DNA of 64,000 bases from Ctenosaura bakeri (taxonomy: Eukaryota > Chordata > Lepidosauria > Squamata > Iguanidae), in assembly GCA_948474755.1 (NCBI GenBank), contig CAOLHI010002522.1, positions 62,001-126,000 on the forward strand, given 5' to 3'. Made by a program: the position numbers and the translations under genes. A model generated the notes under the pieces. It was not told the origin of the DNA and searched no databases. It saw nothing but the letters and a program-made list of their open reading frames with translations. Shown one piece after another: positions 36,819 to 45,942 of the stretch; position 1 is the first letter of the stretch; every line of letters begins with the position of its first letter.

Positions 36819-38466
36819 AAGATGGATGAGGAGAAGGCCAAGAGACTGGCACTGGAAGGTCAGGTGCAACAGCTGGGGGAAGAATCCAGGACCAAAGTCC
36901 AGGAGCTTCAGCAGCAGCTGGCAGAATTGTCCTCTGCTGCCAGAGGGGAGACAGGCAAGTGCGAGAGGCTGGAAGAGAAAGTCCAAGCCCTAAGCAGGGA
37001 TTGACAGCAGCTCCTGCAGAAATTGCAGGTTGAGCAAGCGAAGGTGGCAGAAGTGGAAACACAGATGAGGCACCTGAGCACCAAACACCAAGAAGCTCTG
37101 GCTGAGCTTCAAGCCAGTTTGTCTCTTGCACATTCCCAGGCCAAGGTGGCAGAGGGTGCCAAGGAGAAGCTCAGAGCTGAGATTGCCTCTTTGCAGGAGG
37201 AGATGGCGGCTGTTCACCAAGAAGCAGCCCAGAATGCAGCAAAAGCGAAAAAGCGTGGGCGTGAAGCAGCGCAGGCCCTCGAAGCTGCCACCAGAGACCT
37301 GGCTGAGGAGAAACTCAAGAGAGCAGAGCTGAAGGCCAGAGTGAAGCAACTGGGTGAGCATAGCCATAAAGACCAGTCAAGCCTCTCCAGTATCAGGTCT
37401 TCCCTGAAGGAGAAGGAGCACGAGGTGAAGCAGCTCTCTACCCAGGTGAAGTTGCTGGAGAGCAAGTTAGAGGAGGCCATGCAGCAGCAGAAATGGGAGC
37501 TAGCTCTGCACGACGAGGAAGCGAAGTGGCTGGCAGGAGAGGAGGAGCGAGCCAGGGCAGAGCTAGCCACAGAAAAGGCTGGCTAGGCAACGCTGGAGGT
37601 CCAGCTGCAGAACTTCACTAATGAGCACCGCATGAGGTCTCTGGCCTCCAGAAAGAGGTGGCCAGAGCCCAGGAGCTGGTTGGGGAGAAAAGAGGGAGCT
37701 GGAGAAACTGTGCCTGAAGAACGTCTCTCGCAGCGAGGAGCTGACGGACCTGCAGAAGACCGTCAGCAAGCTGAAAGGGGAGCTGGCTTCCATGGAGGCA
37801 CTGAAGGAGAGGGAAGCCAAAATGCAGAACTAGCTGCAGGGCTTCCTGGAGGTGGCCAGGACCCTGGAAGCAGAGCTGAAGAGTATCAAGTCCCTGGTAC
37901 ACTCCAAGGACCTCTCTCTGAAAAAACCTGGAGGAGGAGAAGCGCCTTTGGGAATGGGAGTGTGCTTCAAGCTGGGAGCTCTATGAGAAACAGCTGAAGG
38001 AGTGTGAGGCACTGCGCGGCCAGATGGGGAAGCTGGAGCGGCAGTGCAAGGAGCACCAGAGCACCCTTGCCAAACTGGAGAAGGCCGTGGCAGCCTTGGG
38101 GCAAGAGCGGCAAATGGAGATGGAAGCTGTAAAGCAGGAGGTGGTGCAGCACAAGCAGCGAGCCTCTGAGCTGGAGAAGCTGCTGGAGGCTTCTAGGTCC
38201 ACGCAGGAGGCTGCTGTAGAGAAGCTGAAGAGGGACCTTCTTGAGAAGGGAGAGCAACTGACCCAAAGCAGAGAGGCTGTGTCAAGAGCCGAGAAGGAGC
38301 TGGCTTCTCTGTGCGCCTCAGCCCAGGAGAAGGGCAAGCCCGAGGAGAGCTGGAAGGAGCAAATGTCACGGTGCCTCCAGGAATCTGAGAGGAAGGTCAG
38401 CCTGGTCAACAGCCTGGAGAAGGAGATGTCCATCATGCACAGGCAGCTGCTGGAAAAGGAAAGTCT
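36819..38466 (+). pseudogene. NUMA1-like: captured NuMA (NUMA1) central coiled-coil segment
   Basis: About 548 codons of Glu/Lys/Leu/Gln-rich heptad sequence with no viral character. I recognise it as the rod of NuMA, which tethers spindle microtubules at the poles. The best segment, 38399-38458, reads SLVNSLEKEMSIMHRQLLEK. Human NuMA, from memory, has SLISSLEEEVSILNRQVLEK. Preceding parts ('QLQNFTNEHR', 'ELTDLQKTVSKLKGEL', 'LGQERQ..', 'ELASLCASAQEK') follow in the same order as NuMA. The globular N-terminus and the C-terminal tail (tubulin, LGN and nuclear import sites) are absent. Lesions: TGA 37002, TAG 37584, TAG 37831, frameshifts near 37632, 37690 and 37923. It is visibly GC-richer than its surroundings. 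NUMA1 is known to have a very long exon for the rod, so lack of introns does not prove a cDNA origin. Other coiled-coil proteins are less likely given the ordered match. Confidence 0.85.
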
Positions 38467-39140
38467 ATCTTAATGGGATACATGGATTTGCTGCCCTGGC
38501 CTCCTCAAGGTGTCAGCCGTGCGCCAAAATTAATCCCCGACAGGGACCTAAGATGGCAGAAGGAAAACAGTATCAAGGAAGCAGCCCCTTCGAGTCACTG
38601 GTAGTAGATTTCACTGAATTGCCCTGAGCCGGAGCCTATCACTACCTCCTAGTCTTTGTTTGTACTTACACTGGATGGGTGGAAGCTTAGCCCACCCACA
38701 CCGAGAAAACGCGGGAGGTCATACGAGCCCTGCTCCAAGATTTCATTCCCCGACACAGATTACCACATCATATAGGCTCAGATAATGGACCCGTGTTCGT
38801 CCACAAGATCATCCAACCACCACTCTGGGAATCACCTGGAAGCTACACTGCACTTACCGACCCAGAGTTCAGGGAAGGTGGAAAGGATGAATCGAAACCT
38901 AAAGACACAGTTTTCCAAATTGTGCCAAGAAACGAGGTTGTAGTGGCCAGATGCTCTACCCATAGCCTATTTCAGGATAAGGTGCACGCCACATTAAACC
39001 ACAGGGCTTGGGACTAGGCCCTACTGCAGTTGCTACCAGGGATGCACTGCTCTACGTATGGCCAGATCCTGAATGTGGGAAACAATATTGTGGGTTGGAG
39101 GAGGTATAGGGGCAGCGGCAGGCCTTGGTTATATATTGTA
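38467..39140 (+). pseudogene. pol: pol remnant: integrase (broken)
   Basis: The frame that resumes right after the NuMA-like part contains 'CQPCAKINP', the CxxC half of the integrase zinc-binding domain. 'VVDFTELP' follows with the first catalytic aspartate, then 'YLLVFVCTYTGWVEA' and 'HIGSDNGPVF' with the second aspartate. The region of the catalytic glutamate is shifted to another frame near 38815 and further broken. In-frame stops are TGA 38625 and TAG 38688. Nothing of protease, reverse transcriptase or RNase H is seen upstream, so the host insert joins capsid to the start of integrase. Integrase inserts viral DNA into the host genome. This one is inactive. Confidence 0.88.
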
Positions 39141-39175
39141 TCACTTCAGACAGTGGTATTGCGGATCTTGACAAT

Positions 39176-39356
39176 ATGTGGATATGGGGATTGTTGCTTG
39201 TGATGGGAGTGATGCTGAGCCAGGGAGGCTGGGAAGTGAATTGGTTTCACCAGTTAGTCAATCAGATCTTAGCACCCTGAATGTCAGTGATTGCTGGGTA
39301 TGTTCTCATGGGCCAAGCTCACACATGCAAAGCTCAATGACCCAAACCAAGTAATT
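39176..39356 (+). pseudogene. env: env 5' remnant (signal peptide and surface-unit start)
   Basis: The ATG at 39176 opens 34 codons with a hydrophobic signal-like run (Trp-Ile-Trp-Gly then Leu/Val/Met) ending at TGA 39278. In another frame the next residues read 'NVSDCWVC', a glycosylation site and CxxC-like pair as found near the start of gammaretroviral surface subunits. The rest of env is missing: the 3' LTR begins about 45 bp after the last recognisable codon. It cannot make an envelope protein. Confidence 0.6.
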
Positions 39357-39386
39357 ATGCTTAAATTGCTGTGTAGAATTTAGCAT

Positions 39387-39399
39387 AAAAGTGGGGAAA
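39387..39399 (+). other. polypurine tract
   Basis: 'aaaagtggggaaa' directly precedes the TG of the 3' LTR. It is the plus-strand primer site for reverse transcription, with one T interrupting the purine run. Confidence 0.75.
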
Positions 39400-39709
39400 T
39401 GAGGAGGAATAGGGAAAAAGAAACAAAGTAGGGTAGAAGTTCTACTTGCAACATTAAAGAATGCACAGCCACAGAATGGTCTATCGTATTATGTAGAGTA
39501 ACCAATCAGATTTGTACAACACATCTGGTGCCTTATGTGAACATGATGACACTATATTAAAGATAACACTGTGCAAAAATTGTATAAAGCGTTGTGAATT
39601 GATGAAGGGGGGATGCTGGTTCTTTGGAAACGATTCCACCGAGGCCCAGCTGGCTGAATAAACTTTGAATTTCCACTCTGTGGGTCTCGATCTTTATTTT
39701 TCTGCAACA
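39400..39709 (+). repeat. 3' LTR of the provirus
   Basis: 310 bp from TGAGGAGG to TGCAACA, gap-free against the 5' LTR. The differences counted by eye are about 12, mostly transitions, near 3.9 percent. CCAAT, TATA-like and AATAAA signals are all preserved. Confidence 0.95.
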
Positions 39710-39713
39710 GAAT
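39710..39713. repeat. 3' target-site duplication GAAT
   Basis: Matches GAAT at 33880-33883, so both proviral ends are original and were not made by recombination between copies. Confidence 0.85.
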
Positions 39714-40092
39714 TAAAGCTTTCACCTTATACCACTTTAATGAGCTCTTCAAAGTTCACATGCATTCAGTCAGTTATCCTGAATTTAACAGACCTGTCCC
39801 TCATTTTTTGTGTTTGAAGATTTTGGTCTTACGTTATTGTACTGCCACAGGATTGTTTAGGCATGTAACTGACAATTTTCAGTAAGATATGAAACCAGAG
39901 AGTAGAAATCAGGGAGAGAAAGAACTCTAAAGCCAAACATTGTACTTATTGACACAAACCCATATAAAAATGTTTAGTTTCTTTCAATATAGATGCATCA
40001 CAATTGCATCTTTAGAAGCTGTAAATACTCATAATACCACTTTTATTATGGAAAGCTTAGCCCACATTTGTCATGGTTATATATTTGGGTAT
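39714..40092. other. anonymous DNA, no gene seen
   Basis: No gene or named repeat recognised. Confidence 0.4.
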
Positions 40093-40215
40093 AATCAGAA
40101 TTATAGCATCATAAGGTTGGAAATGACCTCAAACACATTTCATCTGAATGTTTTGTTTTAAATCAAGATCCATTGCTCTTTAATCATATCCTTAGCACAT
40201 TACAGCTTCATCAGG
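40093..40215 (-). mobile_element. CR1-like LINE fragment
   Basis: 'cagaattatagcatcataag' then 'gttggaaatgacctcaaaca' resembles the common amniote CR1-type phrase 'atagaatcatagagttggaa'. It is short and diverged. Orientation is inferred. Confidence 0.45.
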
Positions 40216-41640
40216 AATTTATGTGTGAAGTCCCGTCTGTGGTAGAAGCATGCAGAGTGCACAAAAACACATGGTTCCAGTATACCATAGGGAAGACCTG
40301 TACTAAAATAGTCCAGGTGTGTTGTGCAAGCAAATGATGCTCCATATGAGTTACAATATATTCAGAGATTACCAAACATAGTGTGGTACATATTTGGAAA
40401 GAAAAAATCCATAGCAAATGTTTGTGACAGTCTACTTTCTCTAGCATCTTAGCCCAATATTCCCTCTACTAGTTCTCAGGTAGCCTAATAAGCAGGAAGA
40501 ATTTTGCAACATCTCAAAGCAGTTTCTCTTTTGCAAACGAAAAAGATAAAACAGGAATCAATATATCTAATTTGTAGCATAATGTTAATGATGCGCCAAA
40601 ATCTTTCCTTAACTGTGAACAGAGCACAAAAAGAGGTTGCTGTTTTTTTTTGTCTTTTTTTGCATTTTTCTTAATTTGCATGCTGTTATCTGCATAATTG
40701 GATTTCCCCCCCTTGTTATTAATTTGAGCGTTGTTGTTTTATAACTTTTTAAAATTAGAATGGGTGATCAGGAGTATGGGGGAATACTGGTCTAATAGAG
40801 TATTAAAAATAAAATGCAAGCTGGTGTTAAAAGCCACAGGGGAACCTTGCACTCAGGACCCACTTGCTCTGATCACTAAAGGGGACTTTCTTTCTTGCCT
40901 GCAAGAACTGGACATACACACATCCATGCTGAAGTTTATAAAATCTCTGTTCTGCCTCTGGAACCTCCTGACTTTCAGACCAAGGGCAGATGCAGGAACC
41001 TGAGAGGCAGACTGCAGGCTGGAAGCAGCAGGGCAAGCAGGGAGAGGCTGTTTCAAAGCCAGCTATCTAGAGAGGATGGGTGGGCCAAGTACTTTCCTCC
41101 AGCGATCACTGGAAACCATCATGTCTCTGAATCTTTATATAGGTAGCACTGGATTGGTCCTCCATCAGCATCAGCTGACTTCCTGGGCTATAAAATTCTC
41201 CAAGCAGGGGTGAGCAATCTGCAGCTCTTGACCAATCACTTCAGATCTCTGGCAAGAGTGATCTGTTGCCACTTGACAGCCTGTTGCAAAAGGAGGAAGT
41301 GGGGGTTAGATATATATGGATATACCTATAGCCCTGGGGGCAGAGAGAAGCCATGATGTTCTAGCCATCCCAAATGTGCTTCTGCCTTCTTCTGCCAAAG
41401 CAAGGATGGACTGGTCACTGGTGCCAATGTGCTGTACTTTTCCTGCCTGCTTGCATATTTATTTCTTGGTGCAAGACCTGGACATATCCACAGTGTCTTC
41501 AAAAGCATTGTGCCTTACCTATACCGAGGATATGCCAGTTCCAAATTTCCAGGGATGAGTTTCCTGGTGATCAGGAAGAATAATAGATCACTGCTATTCA
41601 CTGTCCTGAACTGTTGGTGGGGTGATGAGTTCTGTAGAGA
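40216..41640. other. anonymous DNA, no gene seen
   Basis: No supported gene. Overlapping frames at 40731-41146 and 41316-41583 occur on both strands without motifs. Confidence 0.4.
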
Positions 41641-41800
41641 AAAACATGTACAAGGATGTGTGTGTACAAAAACTGTTTTCTGTACAGAAAATGCATTTCC
41701 TGCTCAGGAAATGGGTTTCCCACAGAGGAAACCTGTTTTCTGTGCAGGAAATAGGTTGCTACACAGAAAGAACACCAGTTTTCTTTTGCAGAAGGATACC
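41641..41800. repeat. degenerate ~20-bp tandem repeat
   Basis: Units such as 'ctgttttctgtacagaaaa', 'tgcatttcctgctcaggaaa', 'tgggtttcccacagaggaaa' and 'cctgttttctgtgcaggaaa' alternate pyrimidine and purine halves. They form a decayed minisatellite with internal dyads. It accounts for part of the 152-codon frame 41429-41887, which is therefore unlikely to be a gene. Confidence 0.6.
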
Positions 41801-43178
41801 ATTACAACACTTTGGATGCTGAAATACAAGGAGAATACTCTAGAGGAATATTTGTTTTTCCCCATAACAGGGAGAAAACTACCATAACTAATTGTCTTTA
41901 CATGTGAGAATGAAAAACTCAAGGCTTTACAGTAGTCTAGGATCTAGTTCCAAGAGCTCAGTGATTGACCCAGTACAGTACTTGCTAGTCATATGTACTC
42001 AGGTCCTTTAATACTCCAGTATTCCATTGAGAACTTCAGGTAACATGCTGAAGCCCAAATACATTACTGAAAGAAAAGCTTCTGGCTGAGAGGCCTTTTA
42101 TATTATATAAAAATGCAGCTTTAAATGTAAGAAGAATGAGCATGGCTGAAACTGAAACAAGACAGGAATGTTTTTTCAGGGATTCTGTCAGACTCCCAAC
42201 AAAGTAAAAAAAACATAGCCAGCTGATCTGTAACAATCTATGATAGATATAAAATTTCTACTCAAGGAAATATATGGCTCTATTGATCCTCTTGTTTTCT
42301 CAGGATGATTCTCTGGAAAGTGTGTATGCGTATAGAACCTGCCAGAGATGTGACATAGCAGATGATCAGAATTTGCTAAAATGTAGGAATTGTTGCTTGA
42401 AAAGCCAGGGCAGAAACTCAGCTGGTTGCTATATTTGCAAGGAAGGCACATGTGTATGTTTCCTGTAATAACCTATGGAGAGTGAAAACATACACTCCAA
42501 AAAGGATTTTAAGCTTTCCTTCTACATACGTGCCTGTGGGACATCTGTATGCTCATATAAGGTTGAAGATGATCTTTTATTTTAAGAGTAGTGCTCTGCT
42601 CAAGTCGAATTTAAAGGTAAAGAATCATAAGAACGGAGAGCTTAGGGTTTTAATGGCTCATTGACAGCAAAAGTAAGACTCATGTGAAATCTGATATCTG
42701 GAAACCCTCATCAGGATAGCCAATGGTGAGGGGTGCTAGGAGTTTCAGTCCAACAATATTTGGAAGGGCACACAATTCCTACCCCCAGTCAATAGCACTT
42801 AGACTGAGTACCTCACAGACTTCCCCAACTATGGTGACATGCATTGTACATTTCTATTTAAATTAGGTATAACATCTAAATTTGCTGTCAAATTACTTTC
42901 AAATTCTATAACATTATAACTATAACATCAGCATATGCAAATCTTGTGTAAGCCTGTGCCACTTCTGTCTCCTTGGGGCTGATGAATTAATTGAATATAT
43001 ATGGGAACTACATGGGCAAAATAATAAAGTTAATGAGAGGGGCGATGACAACATTAGAGCAGGATGGAGGAAACTGTGACCTTCTAGGTGTTCTTAGACA
43101 CTTAATTCCCATCAGAGCCCAGATATCTTGATCAATAGTGAGGAACAACAGGATTAGTGGCTTTTCAGCATTTGGAGG
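41801..43178. other. anonymous DNA with a foldback fragment
   Basis: A 'gatagccaatggtgaggggt' and 'gtttcagtccaacaatattt' pair at about 42690-42790 is a fragment of the second foldback family (see 16265, 53068). A cysteine-rich frame at 42274-42468 is discussed under findings. No gene is supported. Confidence 0.4.
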
Positions 43179-44032
43179 TGTTACCATACCTTACACCCCT
43201 CATCCTGTGGGATGTGCTATTTTCATAACTAGACATATTTATGGCTGAAAGATATGATCAAAGGCATGCTGACTGGAAAGGTCAGGTCAGAGATTCAGCA
43301 GCAAAATGTGACACTAATGGGTTTATGCTAATCCTTTCAACACCTCATGCTCTATGCACTCCCAAATGCAATGGAGGGAGAACTGCCCAGGTAAAGCAAT
43401 CAGGGACCAGTCCTTTATCTTGTCCCATGGAGATCTTCTCTATACCTTATACAAGCCCAAACATTAAGAGATTTTCATGACCCCATCAATGTTTTGTCAC
43501 TCCAGAGAAAGACAATCAGCTCAGTCCAGACTCCTTTGTCATTTCTGTGGGAAAGCTATTATGGCTTTGTCGTGGCACCCTTTCAGGGCAGGAAACAGGG
43601 TATAAAAACCCCCGTTTTGACCCCAGCCTTTCTGTAGTACATTGGACATAGTATGTTGTATGTGGTGTCCCAGACTGCAGTTCCTCCATGCTATCCTCAG
43701 ATACTGTCTGAGCCATTCTGCTGTGACCCCTTCTTCAGGACTGGTAACTATCACCCTTTCCAGCCAATCTTTTTCTGTCCAGCCTTTCTTGCCTCACTTT
43801 CCAGTAGTCTTGTATGGTTCTTACAAGTATCTGATTTCTCATATGTTTATCAATTCAAATAAAATACTTTGTTTACTTTTAACTGGAGCCCTCTCTACAG
43901 TTAGTCCTGGTATTCATAGGTGAAAAGATCCAGCTTGTTACCCTCCTCTTGCTGGCCTCCTTTGACCTATAATTCTACCACGGAAATGCTGGCATTGCGG
44001 GACTCAAACACCTCTCACCTCTTAGGGTAACA
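43179..44032 (+). mobile_element. solo LTR, family B, 5-bp near-match duplication
   Basis: 854 bp from TGTTACC to GGTAACA. GGAGG precedes it and GAAGG follows, a 5-bp duplication with one mismatch. TATAAAA at 43601-43607 and AATAAA at 43858-43863 give + orientation. The collinear older copy is at about 13965-14661. No internal coding region is attached, so it is probably a solo LTR left by recombination. A Gypsy or ERV origin is not decided. Confidence 0.75.
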
Positions 44033-44550
44033 GAAGGCCCTACCTTCTCCACTCCTACATTAGATATTTGTTTTAATTCTGACCTTTTTTTAACCTGTTA
44101 AGGTTACACTCAAGTTCAGGTTTTGTTTGAGCTGTGAAGGCTTAGAGATTTCAGAATAGTAGAAGACATACAAGTAATAGGCAAGGAACCTCCTTGTTTT
44201 GTGCAAACTTGCTTGGAGGAGCACAGAGTATGGTATGTTTGAGCAAATAGTACACCACTTACCAAAGTCCCAATACTCTTCCCAACTAGCAATGGTGTAG
44301 ACAGAATTCTTTGACCTCACAAACCAGATGTAATGGGCTTCACCTCTGGTGACACACCCCCCCCCAGCTTTCTCACACCTTCTGCTCTAGCAGCTCCAGG
44401 GAGCATCCGTCAGTACTAGTGCAGAAGTTGCTCCTAGGTAGCACAATAGATGAAGATTTATTTTTGATAGGTGGAGCCCAAAGTCACAATCCTGCATAAG
44501 CATCACTGAAATGATGTCAGAGTATTAAAGAAAGCCAGTGCAGCCAAAAT
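44033..44550. other. anonymous DNA, no gene seen
   Basis: No gene or named repeat recognised. Confidence 0.4.
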
Positions 44551-44612
44551 GAAAGAAAGAAAAAGAAAGGGAGGGAGGGAGAGGGAGAGAGAGAGAGAAA
44601 GAGAGAGAGAGA
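44551..44612. repeat. GA/GGGA purine-rich low-complexity tract
   Basis: A pure purine strand of (GAAA)n, (GGGA)n and (GA)n of about 60 bp, capable of triplex formation. Confidence 0.92.
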
Positions 44613-45232
44613 TCACATGAAACTCCCTCTCTTACATACATCTCACCCAATATCCAAAGGCAAGCTATCTCTAAAATAGCTGATGGTAAGGATATCATTA
44701 GAATAGCATTTAATTTCTCTTAAAAATCAATATTGAGTTAAAAGGTTGATGGTGACATTTAATGGCAAAAGAGGGGGCTTGTTTTGCCTGTATATATATA
44801 CAAACCTAAAATTATTCTGTCTTGACATTACTCCATTATCTAGCCTCATTGTTCACCCTGAAAGAACCATGCTGAAAATTTATTACAGTTCTCCTTAGGG
44901 AAAGTGATAAACTTGAGTCAAATGATCATAGAACTAATCACATATTTCAGAGAAAATAGGGCATCAGAATCATATCTGCTGCTGCAAAGCAATTTGTCAT
45001 GTAAGAAAAGACAACTTTCTGCTGTGCTTAAGGATCTCATCTGTTCAACTTCTTGTGACCCATTCAAGAGTAGGATATAATTTTACTGTTTTCAATTTCA
45101 AAAAGCTTTACTCATTGCTAGCCATGCTGCTTCCTCCATCACTATCAGAGGCAGAACAATCTAGCAATTGGAAGAACGTATGTGTTTGTGTGCCAAGAAT
45201 TCTTTAACTGTCTGTTCTTCATCCCTTTTTAA
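44613..45232. other. anonymous DNA, no gene seen
   Basis: No gene or named repeat recognised. Confidence 0.4.
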
Positions 45233-45476
45233 ATTTTTTTTTATTATTTATTTGTATCCCACCTCTCCATATGGATCGAGGCAGCGAACAACTTACAAAT
45301 AGCATGTATTTCAAAACATTTCTATACATACCCCCAACAAGCTGGGTACTCATTTTACCAACCTGCGAAAGGGTGGAAGGCTGAGTCAACCTTGGAGCCT
45401 GGCAGGATCGAACTCACAACCTTGTGGCTTGCCGTACTGGCATTTAACCACTGCGCCACCAGGGCTCCCTTGACCA
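45233..45476 (-). mobile_element. Sauria-type SINE with an alternative 3' tail, minus
   Basis: On the minus strand the head reads 'gggagccctggtggcgcagt' with a B-box 'gttgtgagttcgatcctgcc', then 'ggtaaaatgagtacccagct' and 'tgttggggg'. After that it runs into a tail with 'gttgttcgctgcctcgatcc' and 'atggagaggtgggatacaaa', ending A/T-rich. It differs from 26625-26842 beyond the 'tgttgggggcaattagctaa' point, so two tails share one head. Confidence 0.8.
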
Positions 45477-45654
45477 ATATTATACATTCTTCCTGAGATA
45501 TACTTCCTCCTGATTAGGATTGCAGTCTTAGCTACTAAACATTTAGGACTGTAACTCAAAAGTGAACCCCACTGTGATGATGTTAATTTCCTGCCCTCCA
45601 TCACTCTACTGAGGTGGTCCTCCAGGATGTCAGTTCTAAGACTACATCATATCC

Positions 45655-45942
45655 TCCAGCTGTCCTGATTTGGAAGAGACAGCTCCAGTTAATCCTCTGC
45701 CATCCCTCTTTTTCAGTTGCTTTTATTATCTCCCAATTTCTCCTTCTTCCTACTAGTTTCCCTCTGTCTTTCAATTGCTGCAAACTAAGTTCAAAGTGCA
45801 AAAGCAGTTTGTATTCAATTAACTCAGCAGAGGAGAGAGAGGATTTTGCTATTCCCAGAAGGGTCAGGCAAACACAAACTGCTGCAGTCTCTCCTAGCTT
45901 GTGTGTTCTTCCTCAGTAGTAACTTTTGTGATCTTGACTAGA
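45655..45942 (+). repeat. dispersed repeat C, copy 1
   Basis: Collinear with 51845-52134: 'gtcctgatttggaagagaca', 'tttttcagttgctttt', 'aagttcaaagtgcaaaagca', 'gtttgtattcaatta' and 'gtgtgttcttcctcagtagt'. No tRNA-like head or open frame is seen. It is an unnamed SINE- or LTR-like repeat. Confidence 0.65.

Larger units (their letters stand above)
33884..39709 (+). mobile_element. endogenous gammaretrovirus-like provirus with a captured NuMA segment
   Basis: A 5826-bp provirus bounded by two 310-bp LTRs and a GAAT duplication. Order: LTR, primer binding site, leader with a splice-donor consensus, gag matrix start, about 0.8 kb of foreign sequence, rest of matrix and capsid. Then come about 1.65 kb of cellular NuMA-like coiled coil, integrase, a short env start, a polypurine tract and LTR. 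Nucleocapsid, protease, reverse transcriptase, RNase H and most of env are absent. All retained viral frames carry stops or frameshifts, so the copy could not have replicated on its own and is now a fossil. The gag-host-pol order is that of transducing retroviruses, which depend on a helper. Confidence 0.93.

Noticed and set aside
36529..37131. 200-codon minus-strand frame
   Set aside because: It is the antisense shadow of gag and the NuMA-like coiled coil, whose biased codons keep the opposite strand open. The + strand has the recognisable homology.
37214..38436. Several serine/cysteine-rich or leucine-rich minus-strand frames (118, 151 and 99 codons)
   Set aside because: Serine/cysteine- and leucine-rich content is what the reverse strand of Glu/Lys/Leu/Gln-rich coiled-coil codons gives. 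No independent evidence supports them.
36819..38466. Ordinary NUMA1 gene or plain processed pseudogene
   Set aside because: The segment has only the rod, no start, tail or poly(A), and lies precisely between gag and integrase within paired LTRs. A host gene or simple retrocopy would not be bounded this way.
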